Positions 50,036-63,317 of a DNA stretch of 64,000 bases are shown in pieces (position 1 is the stretch's first letter; every line of letters begins with the position of its first letter). Both the position numbers and the translations under genes were made by a program. The notes below the pieces were generated by a model. The model did not search any database and was not told where the DNA came from. It saw nothing but the letters and a program-made list of their open reading frames with translations. This DNA comes from Odiellus spinosus (Eukaryota; Arthropoda; Arachnida; Opiliones; Phalangiidae). The stretch is taken from NCBI GenBank assembly GCA_963920705.1, contig OY987236.1, positions 8,542,190 through 8,606,189 of the forward strand. The letters run 5' to 3'.

Positions 50036-51424
50036 TAATCTATGAAATCGACTTATATTCCTTTGGTAACTAACGTTTCAAAATATTTGAATTCCATTAT
50101 TTTTCCAAATATTTGAAATTAATGTTTCAATTAAAATAAAATAAAATTAGCAACGTGTCTAAAATATAATTGAAATATGGTAGTCATAGACTTAACAGTA
50201 CAAATTATTCGTTTAATAATACCTAAGCCTTATTAAATAAACTGAAAGGGTTTGTTTATCTAAAACAAACTTCATTTGAAATAAAACTAGCTAATAACAT
50301 ACTTGTAGAATAGTGAAATTCGCGTTAAATAATCCATCCGAAGATTAAACAAGTTCATATACATATAGTCATTGCTATTACAGAACCTAAATTAATAATG
50401 TACGACAAAGTTCGAGTGTAATTAACAACAAGAGCGACAAGTTACATATTTGTAGACTGGATTAACTCACCATTAATTAGACGCAAATGTTTGACATCCT
50501 AGAGAACCCCTTTCCCTCCTAGTCGCGTCTCTCAAAATTATATGAGATCCAATTGGCCCATTTAATTTATGACGTTTGAAATAAATATTTCTAGGAAATA
50601 TCTCTGAAGCGAGATTTTGGGCCAACTTTCATTATAAATAAGTCTAGACTTCAATGTTTATATCGGGATCCCAAAAGTCCAGGATCTTTTAAATAAATAT
50701 AAAAACTTTTAACAAAATTAGAAGTTTATCATTCGTACGACTCGTTAGGGTTAATGAGTACAAAGTTGTAGGGTATGTATTTAGAAAAAACACTAGCCTT
50801 ATCCATCCTTTGCATCCGTTTTCTCCGATGTTACTTCATTAACAGGAGTAAATCAAACAGACTGTTGGATGTATCGTGTATAATAGTGGGGAAAACTCTG
50901 GACTCTTAGGAAAATTGGGTGACTATAGTGTTTGCTATATAATATGGTATGTAATGCAGTCTAAACAGTCTTTCGAGGATATATAAGCCAGTCTATTTTC
51001 ATCATTTATGTACTGAGAAGAGCAGTTGGATGAAGAAAAGACTTTAAAAATATTCAAGCATAACAAATATGTTATAGATAACTATCGCTGATGTTGCATC
51101 AAAACATATTACGTATTTATCATTCGCGAATTAAATAAATTAAACTTTAAACAGAAAATATACTTTCAAGATAATACTTTGAATTTTATAGAATATATAT
51201 TGAAAACTAATATTGTAGGCATAATATTCTATTTGATATTTCCAGGTATTAAAATAACTCTATATCAAAAGTGAAATAGAAAATAATTGCTTCGCCCCTA
51301 TACTAACGCTTTTTCATTAACAGCAAAGCTCGGGAGTTAAAACACATCTACAGGGGCTCGTACAAATAACATTACGATTTTATCCCCTATAAGTAAGCCT
51401 CTCACTGAACAGCAGATATTGAAC

Positions 51425-51560
51425 CTGGTTATTAGTTTATAATTATTAGTTTATAAAAGTAATATTGTACCTAATTATTAGTTTATAAAAGTAATATTGA
51501 ACCTAATTAATTTATAAAAGTAAAATTGAATCTGATTAATTTACAAAAGTAATATTGACC
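51425..51560. repeat. Irregular tandem repeat TTTATAAAAGTAATATTGAA
   Basis: Four to five copies of TTATAAAAGTAATATTGAAC-CTAATTA with variable spacing (roughly 27-36 bp). The repeat is AT-rich and non-coding. Confidence 0.7.
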
Positions 51561-53629
51561 CTGAAAGCACATAAATACAAGAATAATAGGACATTTTCAA
51601 CACTTACAAAGCTAGTCTCCGTCTAATCTCTGCTACGCTATTAAAGAGTTATCTTAGCTTTAAACCTGCTGAAACTTCAACTTGATTGCGCTTAAACTTC
51701 GACCGATGGTTTATCGGACCATTTTGACACAATGCCAAACAAATAAATTTTACGAATAAAATATCAGAGCTATATATCAATAAAAACGACCCAAACAAAG
51801 CACATACATCGAATCAAAAACACACATTGTAATCATAAAGTATTGGAGGGAACAATGATATGAAAAATACAGTTGACATAAATAAACCTCCCCAACAGCA
51901 TTATCGAAACTATATGTGTGAAAAAAGGAGGGGTTCTGTTACCTTCGTTCCTCAAGGAAAAGTCTTATAAAAAAGAAAAAGTGGAACAAATTTTAAAATG
52001 CCTTTTGGTACTCATTAAGGTTATTTCATTTGGTCTTTTGCAATCTTTCAATTTGAACCATTTTTAATCAAATTAAAAGATTTTCCTGATTGGGAGCCCC
52101 TTTAAAGAATAGTAATATGACGTCACACGCGTGTAAAAACAGCGCCGTGAATTTCTTCAATACTTGCACGTGTTTTTCACTAGCCCCGAATGAGCCAGGT
52201 TGCATGCGGCATGCCTACTTTAATTGGAATACCCTTTTGGCTCCAACTGGAGTGCTTGCTTATCACCCCCCAGGAGAATGGTTAGAAATTGTGGTGTCCC
52301 ATTTTAACTGGGGCCCAATCTTATTCCGAACCTGGTTTCACTACACGAAATTCTATACGAGACGTGACCTTTAAGGTTAAAAGAATAAGAAGAATCTTAA
52401 AAGAAATAAGACGAGAAAACTTTCTCGGATCCATTCGAGATTACAACATACACAAAGCTATACGGGCTAGCCTTTTTCATAGTACTTGGCTTCTTAGAAA
52501 TACAAGTATGCTTAGCTTTGTACTTGCTGAAAACCATAGCAGACTTTAACACAGTTCATTCGATTTTCATAAGAAAAGGCACTAGAGAAATTGTATAGAT
52601 CTAAGCCGACATCATGGCCAAAATTTCTCCTTCCCCCAATATTTCTCTAATATTTCCTCGAAGTTGAATGGACTTCAGGTATATACAGAGAGAGACCGTT
52701 ATTGAAGGTTCATCTTATTTCAGCTAAAACGTACAAAGCCTGAACGTGGTGGGTTTTCAATTCAAAACCGCTATCGCTCTCTTTATCCTTCCCCCAATAT
52801 CACTTCAATGTCTTAATTAGGTGAAACGGATTGCATAGCGACTCCCTAGAGTCACGAGCGCCACCGAGTCAACTGAAAATCGATAGACTATTGCCGAAGC
52901 CCATTTATATATTTTTAAAAAAAGAGACTGGCTTCCCCAAACAGTAAAAGAAGAAAATAATGTACACCAAAGACTCCCGTGAAAAAGAGAGTATTTACTA
53001 TAGCTTAGAATTTAAAGGGATGGTGAATGCAAAAATAAAATTATTTTAATCCATTATCCTAAACTGTGAGGCTGTCATGGAGTTTTCCATGAACTACAAA
53101 TAGAAATTGTAGCATTTTCGGAAAGATCGTTAAAAATTATTCAGTTTAATTTGAACGTTTAAATGACAAACTCCTAGTTAATTAGAAACATTTGATGTAA
53201 AATATTTTGTAGTTAATTAAAGAGAAGATGAAATCCAAAACCATTTCATGAAGGTTTCTTTCAAAGAATTTCGTTAAATTACCTGAATTTATCCCTAGCT
53301 AGTTAAATAACCGTATTGATTTTGCCTAATTAATTTTTACAAATTCATGAATTACTATTAATTAATTGCCCTTGTTAAAATTCTCTGAACTATTCTGTGA
53401 AATTTTCAAAATTAGCTAAACTTTCCCGGTCCTATGAAACATTTTTAAATTATGTTTTTGGTCAAATTTTGAAGTTTCATGACTTAACCCAACTTTTGAG
53501 TCAAATTTTGAAATTCCCTGACTTTACCTAAATTTTTATTCCTATTTTTCTTGCTCTTTCAATTACTATTTTGAAAATCCATGAATTTTTATTCCCATTT
53601 GGAAATTCCAGGAATGTTTCAGATATTTA

Positions 53630-53840
53630 TCATATTTTTAAATCTCACGAATATTTCTGACCTATTTATCATATTTTTAAATCCCACGAATATTTTTGAC
53701 CTATTTATCATATTTTTAAATTCCACGAATATTTCTGACCTATTTATCATATTTTTAAATCCCACGAATATTTCTGACCTATTTATCATATTTTTAAATC
53801 CCACGAATATTTCTGACCTATTTATCATATTTTCTAATTC
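53630..53840. repeat. 39-bp minisatellite, about 5 copies
   Basis: The unit is TATTTATCATATTTTTAAAT-CCCACGAATATTTCTGACC. 39 bp keeps the frame, giving 118- and 115-codon ORFs on opposite strands that are repeat artefacts. The preceding 53440-53600 contains AAATTCCCTGACTTT words related to the 32063 MITE. Confidence 0.85.
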
Positions 53841-56800
53841 CTTGATATTTTGGCTTATTTGTCCAATTTTTCTCTCTCTTGGACAATCCCTTGAAAAACG
53901 CGACTTTCTTTTCCACCACATCACAATGCGCCATTGAAAATTCACGGAGCTTTTTCTCCTCCTCACTGTTATAGGTCTTTCTACTTCTTTTTTGCTTAAA
54001 GAAGCGCTGATTTACGAGCATAGCTACTCTCTCCCGCATCCAGGCCACCCCCACGGGCCTTTAAAACCCCTGTCCCCGCGCGATTTCTTCCTGTTAAAAA
54101 AAAGAAAGCTTCCGCCGTAAATAGGTTTAACAAGCAGAGCAAAGAAAAATGATACCCAAACCCTGCAGCGTCAAGTTCATACACGCGAGACAAAACTGAA
54201 TAAAGCCAAGTATAGAGTATAACCAGTAAGCTTTCCTACAGTCAGAGAATACTCCTCAGGCTTTCCACAATATTAAACAACGCTTCATGGATAGATTTAT
54301 GCATTTATACTTCAGTTCACCAGAAGGTTAATAAACTATATTATCCCCTATGAAGTTTAATACTGTGTATTAATGCGCGTCAGCTTTCCCTAGCTTGCAA
54401 ACTACCTTTGCACAAAATTATCGACCGTATAACAGTAGACAAAGCAAAATGAATAAAAAGGGAGTTAATGAGCTTCAAAATCCGGAATTAAAGTGGCATT
54501 AAAATTACAAATTTTAGAAAAGATTCCTAGAAAGACTAATATGCGTTTCAAAATGATATTATGAAAGATAAATTCTACCAACAAATAAAATGTTTACGAT
54601 ATAATCATTTTTAAATATGATTCCAAGTTATCGAATAAAAAAATATTTGGTATATTATTGGCAGTTATCCTTTGACCCCGAGTCGAAATCAGTTCAAACT
54701 TTTTTTTATTGTAAAAGGGAAATATCAGTTAGTTTAATTTTGGAATCATCCTGCATCAAAATTTATTCGAGAAGTTTTTCATTGGATAAGCTTTTTGTGT
54801 TTAAATAAATTTCTAATGTTTGGTTAAGTATGTGAAGTATAAAATCAAACCAATTAGATGAACACAATGCCCTTCGCCATTTTTAAGAGCCAATAACATA
54901 TTTAAAAAGTTATGATAGGCGTTCAGGGGTGGAACTCTTCCTTGGACAAGGCAGTACGTTCAATATTTAATATATGAATTCCTGGTAATACATATTGGCA
55001 CGAGAGCCAAGGCTAGGTTCCTCATCGAGCTGTCCATATTACAAGCACGCAACGCTGTTTTCCAACATATTGATATTTTCGACCAAATCACAATTCAAAA
55101 TACCGGAAACTTTCCTCGACTCTTATAAGATTTAAAGTACCTTGTAGCAAGTTGATGGCCTGATTACTCTATGATCCAATTGATTTAGTGGCCTTAAAAT
55201 GCCTAACTACGACGATGCTAGTAGGCCAAGCGAAGATAATTTAAAATTTTACATCAAGGAATGCGTTTTAGAACATTAAAGGAAAAGTGAAATGTAATAA
55301 AAGTATTTGAAGGATATAAGAAACAGTTGCATATATATCAGTATGAATTCTGAACATATTGCCTTTTTCTGTATTTCGACTTATAGTTCCAGGGAGAGTC
55401 CCACCCCTCAACGTCTATCAAAGCTTAATTTATGTTTTGGTGACGTCGATGACGTGAGAAAAAAAATTGCGAGGTCACAGACCCGGCCTCGCGAGGCCGC
55501 CGCCGCCTGAGATAACAATTTGTCACGTAGCCAAGGGTACTTATATAAGTACGAGCAATTTTTGAAATTCTCTATTCGCGTCGGCAAATCATGAAATCGT
55601 GAGACTTGTTCTTTAACTATACAAGTTTAGACCTTAAAACTTACTTCCTTAATTATCAAAGTAATAATTAATAGGATACGGCATATATTCTCAAATGTCA
55701 TCCACGTTCAATTTATGTGGCCTTAACTTAATAAGAGCGCAAACATTTAGGTAGAGTAACTTTATGCCCTAATTACACGATATCTTACGATCCTCCAACA
55801 TCAACCGTTCGATGATTAAATTTTATAACGCGAATACCTAGAGGTCTACACGGAATGAAACATGGCTCATTTAAATTTTAAAGGGGTACTATAAACTCTG
55901 ATAACAATTTTTAATAGATTTGGACTTTAAATATGCGTAGAATAATGCATATCAAAACTCAATTAAGATTTCATGGTAATTTATAGTTAATTATAAAAGT
56001 CTAGAACTTGACTTGCTAAGCCTAAATCCGTTTCGAAAAAAATTTAGAATGTAAAAATTCTCGAGACAATTGAATTTCTTATGATAATGAAATATCGTAA
56101 ATGTTGCGGGAACCAATTTAACTTAAAAAGTCGCCATTTCTAAGCTTCAGAAATTCAGTTCTTTTGAAATAAATTGGAAATTTCTTCGCAACCTTCATAA
56201 TTAACGTGAATCACCACGAAATCTTCGCCAAGTTTTAATGTTTTTACGCAATTTTAAGTTTAAATCGATGAAAAATAACTTATTTCCAGAGTCTAATATC
56301 CCTTTAAAGGCAAGAAAACTGATATTATATATAAGCCTATAAACATCGTCAATAAGAAACCAAATTATGAGGATGTCAGCATTTCAAAACAGCTGCCGCT
56401 TGCGAAATATTCAGAAAAATACAACAAAAAAATCTAAAGAAAGAGCAAGGGGTCATTGGGGCATGTAAATATAAGACACGATTGTGTTTTCCGTTCGTAG
56501 AATAGAACTAGATTAAGGATTTTCGTTCGGGAGGCTTAGTAATAATAATGAATAAAATTTTGGTAAAAGGCCTAGAAGTCTGGAGACGAGTCGACAAGCA
56601 AGCTCTCAAGGAAACAAGAACAAAATGTTTTATTTATGTAGATACGTGTCATTTAGTCGTGGGCTAAGAAATTTTAATTAAAATGTGAATCAAAGTGGAA
56701 TAGTACCCCCCATAAATATTTAAATATACTTGGGAATTCGAGAATTTAGTTTAACATCAAAAACTGATGTTCTTAAGCACGGAAAACAGTGGCTAAACAA

Positions 56801-56872
56801 TTAAATTAAGGCCAGTTTTGAAGAGTTGCGTAACAGGAGTTGATCAAAGTAAAAGAGCAACTAAAGACGGAT

Positions 56873-56947
56873 GCACACGGACCAGTTTTCTCTCGTTTCA
56901 CGCTCGCGCGCCTACTTATATTAACGCGCGAAAACTGGTCTGTGCTC
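56873..56947. repeat. Short inverted repeat around GACCAGTTTTC
   Basis: GCACACGGACCAGTTTTC (56873-56890) mirrors GAAAACTGGTCTGTGC (56930-56945) with a 2-base gap. The loop is rich in CGCG. It lies about 70 bp upstream of the 57019-57255 element and may be a separate small foldback element. Confidence 0.45.
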
Positions 56948-57018
56948 CAAACGGGCTTAACGAAACCTCGCGCGTACGAATAATACGTTATTTACTATTT
57001 AGCTTGTGATGAAAATCG

Positions 57019-57255
57019 CATAGATATATGAAAAATGAACTAGATTTACAATTATTTCTAACATCGATGTACAATATAGAAGCCTTTGACTGTACAAATG
57101 TCACGCGCCACACAGGGGGACATGTCCCCTCTGGCGCGTGACATTTGTACAGTCAAAGGCGAGCACTAGCGCGTGAAAATATTTTCTATTTCTGATATTT
57201 TTGGCGCGTGACTTTGGTAGGGTTGTGGATCTAGTTCATTTTTCATATATCTATG
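57019..57255. mobile_element. Palindromic MITE with nested perfect stems
   Basis: 27-bp outer arms (57019-57045 and 57229-57255, CATAGATATATGAAAAATGA...) are perfect inverted copies. Inside, 57082-57110 and 57132-57160 form a perfect 29-bp inverted repeat (GCCTTTGACTGTACAAATGT...) around GGGGACATGTCCCC. It should fold into a long two-part hairpin. Flanking duplication is unclear; TA is possible. Confidence 0.72.
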
Positions 57256-58164
57256 GAAAATAATAATTAAAAGATTGCTCAGAAATACATCGATGTCTGA
57301 AGTATTATTCTCAAATGTTTCTTAACACTAACCGGCTAGACCTTGGCTACTTTCTAAGACTCGGCAGACATGAACATGGTTTGGTTACTTCCTTAGCCTG
57401 CACTGTTTGCCGCTAGAACGTATTTTTGTTGGACATTGTCTTTTGTAAAATCACCAACCAGACGTTTATCAAAGTATAATAAACTCGTGTATATACATAA
57501 AAACTAAAAAATTAACAAGAGTGGTGAATCTCGAGAAAAAAGGTTAAATAAGGAGTGCCGCACATGAAAGTAAAGGGTGCGGGCGAAATTGATCCACTTG
57601 TTATATTGTAATTAGTAACTGGGGGCGACTTAAGGATAAGCGGACGCAGGTGGGGATGGGAGGGGGTGGTTGCTAGAGTCTCTTAATTACACCAGCTGGT
57701 TCCGATGTCGAGAAAACGGGGTCCTGGGATTTACCCGAGCGCTCGTGAAAAATTAAAGTCAAGTGTTTTAAGGGAAAATCATATATATAAGGCCGGGTTA
57801 TATTAGCGAATATTTACTTCTGATCAACACGAATTTACAAAATGCGAAAAGCTGATGTGGATTGAGACATAATGTTAAATCTCATATAGAGAATAAAACA
57901 GTCCAGTTGAAATTCACAAGAATATAGTGAAGAAAGCATTTTTTAATTAAACCTCGAGTTTTAAAGGGAGCATGAAGTAAAAAAATAAATGAACAAGTGT
58001 ATAATTTTGAGTATTACAAGCTTGTCAAAGCTTGTATTAATTAATCTGCACTAAAATTTTATTAGAAATCTTAACGCCAAGCCCCGTTTTCAAGGTTTTG
58101 CGTTGGCTTTTCTAATATAAGCTTATAAAAAATCCATTTAAATAACAACTTCACTGCCCCTTCA

Positions 58165-58410
58165 AGCCAATAGACGATTCCATAAAGTCTGACTATGTCC
58201 CAACCTTGAAAAATGCTAACATCTTCCGTAGAAACGGGTTCTATTTAACGGCTATTTTTGTTAGTTTCAAGGTTGGCAAACGTATAGAAAATGCTATACT
58301 TTGAACCAACCTTGAAAAAACGCTAAATTTTCACTATAAACGGGTGCTTTTTAACGGCTATTTTATCTGTTTTTGCATTATTGTATATGTTACTTTATAA
58401 AACCATCTAT
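58165..58410 (-). mobile_element. Foldback repeat, copy 2 (inverse of 42520-42745)
   Basis: Reverse-complement counterpart of the element at 42520-42745, from the GACTATGTCCCAACCTTG side to TTTATAAAACCATCTATT. The two copies are visibly diverged by substitutions and small indels, so it is older than the 316-bp MITE pair. Confidence 0.65.
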
Positions 58411-59407
58411 TAACGTGGGTTAAACGAAAAGCTTTGGATTTGACGCTAAAACTCCATTCTTGGGCAAAAAAAACTTGATTGAAACTCCATATAGGTGTGA
58501 ACTACGCGCCTTAAGACCCCAGAGATTAGGTGGACTATGCCTTTGAACAATGTGAACAGCACTAGTAGGCCTTTTTTTGTTTTTGAGACGGTTAAAAATA
58601 TATTTCTAGTAACCAAAAATTAGAAACAAATTTTAAGCTATTATATTAGGCATATTTAAATGATAGTGAATGGATAGAAAATCAGAAGTTGTCGGGCTGC
58701 ATTCTACCTTTAAAATATAATCTGCCTTTCACCTTAAATTAAAACTTGTTCTTTTCGGATAAGAATAATGAAAAACAACAAGTATAACATCCCTAAATCA
58801 ATCTTAAAAGTGGCGAGTCAACATTAAATTTACTTTACTTCCTATAAATGCACGTTATATAGGTAATTGGAAAAGTAAAGCCTGGTTGTATATATATATT
58901 ATTTTTTTCTTTCTTGATACTTCGAAAAGAAAATAATCCCAAGCCTAACATCTGGTAATACCGCGCTTGTAAAGGTAGATGCTGTTACCGTACAAGGATA
59001 ATTTAAAACGTTACACCATGTTGCTGCTTGTAGCGACGTGGAGATCATTTTTCTAGAACTATATATACAGACGAAATACTCCTCTTACCCCAAAAAACCA
59101 TCCTTACGAAACTTATTACATAAATCCCGGAGATGAGCGAACCAGGAGCTCTGAAGCTCTCTTTTTCTTGACACTAGGGGCTTCTTCTCTTGGTCATGAT
59201 TAAAGGCAGACGATTTTTTACCTCTTTCTCAAAACCCGTAGCTCTCTATTACGAAATCTTCGTAACTTTCTATTTTTTTTTTTTTTCTGCTCTTGCTCTT
59301 CCTTTTCCAAAAGCTATTTCTTACTATACAGTGAATTATATATACGTTTTACCAGAAGTCTATCACTGTATTACATAAAGTGTAAACAACGACCCGTAGA
59401 TTAATAC

Positions 59408-59575
59408 TAGAGATCGGGGTTTGAACAAAATAATCCACAACTATCAGTTAATCAGTTAATCATAAAAAAATAATCGGAAAATTATTCGCGATTACATTGG
59501 ATTTCCTCGAAAAAATTTAAGTTATGAATAAAGATAAAATAATCAGAAATTTTCTTGTCCAAACCCCGATCTCTA
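59408..59575. mobile_element. 168-bp hAT-like MITE with exact 8-bp TSD
   Basis: Ends TAGAGATCGGGGTTTG.AC and GT.CAAACCCCGATCTCTA are inverted repeats. ATTAATAC lies on both sides (59400-59407 and 59576-59583), an exact 8-bp target-site duplication. An 8-bp duplication with TAGAGAT-type ends fits the hAT superfamily. It is internally AT-rich and has no transposase. Confidence 0.85.
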
Positions 59576-60577
59576 ATTAATACTATCAGCAAAGGGACAG
59601 GTAAACGTACTAACCCATCACTAACTAGCAAAAAAAGTCATCACCCCTGTCTGGCTCGAGTGATTTGGACTCTTCCTCGATATTTTGTGTTTGGAGAGAG
59701 GGAGGGAATTTAGGCGGGCCGCGCTTGACTATAGAATTAATCCTAGTCCCAAAACTGACTTTAATTTTTTAGTACTTTTACAATCAGTCCGACTTAATTG
59801 AGTTAACGTACTATAGAGCATAAATATGGTGGATTTTGACCACAAAAAAATTATTACTATTTTTCTCTTTACCCTAACATTGCTTCACTGTCTCGAATAA
59901 AATAAATTTAAAATCAAATTAAGTTTTCATAAGGTAAAAATTGACTTCCATGTTGACAAGTTACGCGGAAATAAAGATTCTAGATTGTATACGTACTGAA
60001 ATCTCAGATTGATTCTGTTAGTGGAGAAAAATGGGGATACGAGGTATGGGAGTGATGGGAATACCTTTTTCCTTGTTCCCAAAAAAAGACAGGTAAGAAA
60101 AGGGACATGAAGTCGGAGAAAATGAAATACTAACATTCATTTCGGAAGCTCGTTTATCAAAGACCTATATAAGAGTTACGTGTATATAATTTTTTTTCCA
60201 TCTTTATTTGATAGTAAGCGCAAAGGCATAAGTATCTTTATTTCCAAGTAAAAAACAAGGATGTAAGGGGCCTACCCTAGCCTTATGATCACTGTCGTAT
60301 TAAGATGAAATCTATAACATATTGAATCAGTTTTAGTTTTGAGCACGCATAAAGCAAGATTCCTTCATATTTCAAAGAGTATTGATTCTAGGTTTGTACG
60401 GGCTGAAAGCTTGAATTGACTCTGAGTAATGATTGGAAAGGATCATGGATGAAAAGGTGGATGGGGAGTGGACATCTTCTGGCATCCTTTCCTTGTACTG
60501 TCTCCTCTGAGAGGTAGAATATTGTAACTCTATTTTTCACAAAGATTGAACGGAATCCCAATACCTGGCTGGATTCC

Positions 60578-60596
60578 TTTTTTTTTTTTTTTTTTT
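60578..60596. repeat. Poly(T) homopolymer, 19 T
   Basis: Uninterrupted T run. A further A run of about 19 lies near 33643-33661. Neither is linked to a recognisable retroposon. Confidence 0.85.
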
Positions 60597-60923
60597 ACAA
60601 TTAATCAAAGCTTTATACAAGACCCTGACGACAGATTCTCCGGGGATGAGAAAGCAGTTTTTGAGAATAAATTGATTTGAATCTTTCTATATCCCGAGTA
60701 GGATTTATCTAAAAACTATGAGTGGGTGGTTTATTTTTCAATGGAAGAAATACATCAACAAGAACACAGCATTAGTCTGTGGTACAATTCTCGCAAAATT
60801 TGTAGCCAAAATATGTCTGTTATTAGGCTTCTCAGATCTCTGAAACTAGGCCACACTCTGGTGTTTCATTTTTCTCCTGGGGCTAATTCCCTAAACTGGT
60901 CCTTGTAGTATCATGCCAATATA

Positions 60924-61260
60924 GTTAAAGTGAGGATGTCCCCATTATTTTCGAATGGATACGGATTACATTTTTGGTTTTATTATTCTATTAAATGCTC
61001 TAAATTTTATACCTCTGCGTTGACGCATTCTTAACAAACTTCAAAACGAAAAAGTCAAAAAGATTTAGTTATTTTTCCGATATATGAAGTAGTTAATTTC
61101 TGGAACTTAATTAAAGATAATTTTTATACGGAAGGTAGGACTTTCTGTATTAAGTACTTCTACGAAAAAAGACCGCGCGAAAGCGACCTAATAAGGGGCT
61201 AGAACGCGCGAGAATCAAATGCATACTTTACAATAGCCACGCGACCATGATGACGTAGTA
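60924..61260. repeat. Dispersed repeat, long copy in opposite internal orientation
   Basis: Starts AGTTAAAGTGAGGATGTC, continues with TTGACGCATTCTTAACAAAC, AAGTACTTCTACG, AAGACCGCGCGAAAG, and ends ACAATAGCCACGCGACCATG then ATGACGTAGTA. The interior is the reverse complement of 26260-26500, while the GTGAGGATGTC end has the same orientation in both. This fits an element with inverted ends. The 23-bp array at 61269 begins right after it. Confidence 0.5.
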
Positions 61261-61268
61261 TTATATTG

Positions 61269-61650
61269 CACAGAACCCCATCCTTAAATTTCACAGAACC
61301 CCATCCTTAAATTTCACAGAACCCCATCCTTAAATTTCACAGAACCCCATCCTTAAATTTCACAGAACCCCATCCTTAAATTTTACAGAACCCCATCCTT
61401 AAATTTTACAGAACCCCATCCTTAAATTTTACAGAACCCCATCCTTAAATTTTACAGAACCCCATCATTAAATTTTACAGAACCACATCCTTAAATTTCA
61501 CAGAACCCCATCCTTAAATTTCACAGAACCCCATCCTTAAATTTCACAGAACCCCATCCTTAAATTTCACAGAACCCCATCCTTAAATTTCACAGAACCC
61601 CATCCTTAAATTTCACAGAACCCCATCCTTAAATTTCACAGAACCCATTA
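61269..61650. repeat. 23-bp minisatellite, about 16.5 copies with a central variant block
   Basis: The unit is CACAGAACCCCATCCTTAAA-TTT. Outer copies have AAATTTCACAG, while a run of about six central copies has AAATTTTACAG, including two with extra changes (CATCATT, ACCACATCC). It abuts the dispersed repeat ending at 61260. Confidence 0.92.
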
Positions 61651-62676
61651 AAGTTACAACACAAATTCCAAGAAATAACATGGCCCACCCTTTTAAATAA
61701 ATTTACATTCATATCAAGCACTCCTTGGATAGAAAAATTTCTCATCACTCATTCCTTGAAAAAGCTGGAAACAAAAAGTAATGGTACTTACAGGTTTGAA
61801 GACATCAGTTCAGATCAGTTCGGATTAACGCGATAAATTTAAAATTTCAACTACGCGACTATGTATTGTTGGGCCATTTTTTAACTTTATGGCACTCCGC
61901 GTTCGGGATAACCATATTTTTAGGTACTTTGTAACTTAGGTACCAGGTTGTTCCCGCGACCCTCTCTTATCAGGACCGCTATTTAAACTTGATCCAGACG
62001 TTGATTGGCCTCTCGCTGCTCCAATGGTCAAACGTGACCCTTCTGAGACGTTCTACGATGATGATGATGATCACAATGATGTCATATAGGAAAAGATGAT
62101 ATCTGAAATGAAAAAATAAATAAAAAATTGAAAAATTAAATTTTGCAATCAACATTGTTGTGCTGGTATTAAGTGTATGGTATTAATTCAAGCTACACCA
62201 AATATTTTGATATTGAAACTTTTAATAACAATATAGGCAAAGGAGCGTGTAAAGGGTTAGCATTTACGACCCTTCTTACTTATATGATACTTGCTATTAA
62301 CATACCTTTCATTATATTCCTTCTAAGACAATCAAGTCCGACGATCTAAAGTTACAACCATTAAGCCCCGAGATACTAACCACCCCTCCTGCATCTGAAA
62401 CATACATTCACACGAAACGAAGCTTAGCGCAATATCCCAAAATGGTGAAGGTTAAAAAAATCCTAAAAACTGCACTTTTCGCCTAGTCAGTCAAGTCAGT
62501 CCATCCCAATTCCTAACCAAGCATCCGCTGAGTTCATATATCCTTATCATCTTATTTAAAACAACTATTAAAAGATGTTAGAGACTTAGAGAAACAGCGA
62601 GTATTCGGGCCAATAAGATTCCCATCCTTTCCTAGGTTCGTTTTCGTTGTTACAAGTAAGCCGAACGGACTTGTAA

Positions 62677-62679
<3 letters not shown>

Positions 62680-62715
<36 letters not shown>
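62680..62715. repeat. (GA)n microsatellite
   Basis: About 17 GA units. Shorter GA runs lie at about 41665-41681 and 26773-26790. (TC)n(TA)n is at about 21891-21914. Confidence 0.9.
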
Positions 62716-62717
<2 letters not shown>

Positions 62718-63317
62718 CAGACTTATCTAGCAGCTGACACTGGACCGTGATAAATGGAAAACGGATTTTTATCAGTTAAAAACTTTCAGTGGTACCGGGG
62801 ATGGAAAACGCGTATATTTATCTTCGTCTAGAGCTAGGTTTTCCGAATAGAGTTCCTCGAGGCTCTGTATTTAGAATACACACTCAACGCTCACTGTCCG
62901 CATCTTTTTCTAGCTTACTTTTTTTTTCAAATGTCAGTTTCGATGTGAGAAAGAGTGAAACAGGAAATAAAAAATATATAAAAAAAAAGAATGGATGGGA
63001 AAGTAAAAAAAAAGAAATCCTTTATCTGGGAACACTTTCATTAACTCGTCTCTTTAAAACGATTTAATTAATTCTAGACGATTTCTCCTTCTAATCCTAT
63101 ATCACCATAAAATCTCTCTTTCGTCACTCTTTCTCCCAAACTTAAAAGCCTGGGAGAAAATGCGACAATAGGTTGATTGAATTAAGAGCAAAATCTCGCT
63201 AACTTCAAAAATATCGTATGAAATATTTGTTGGATTAATTATGACATTGGGAAATTATTTTGATATTTAAATTAAAACGGATTTTATTCCATATACATCA
63301 CACGAATAGTTTCGTAA

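Noticed and set aside
52186-52340. Possible inverted repeat starting CCAGGTTGCATG and ending GAACCTGG
   Set aside because: Only about seven terminal bases match well; the interior does not pair convincingly.
53581-53966. 118- and 115-codon ORFs on opposite strands
   Set aside because: Artefacts of the 39-bp array.
61269-61650. Regular 23-bp repeats considered as CRISPR or a telomere-like array
   Set aside because: No spacers; the unit CACAGAACCCCATCCTTAAA is not a telomere motif.
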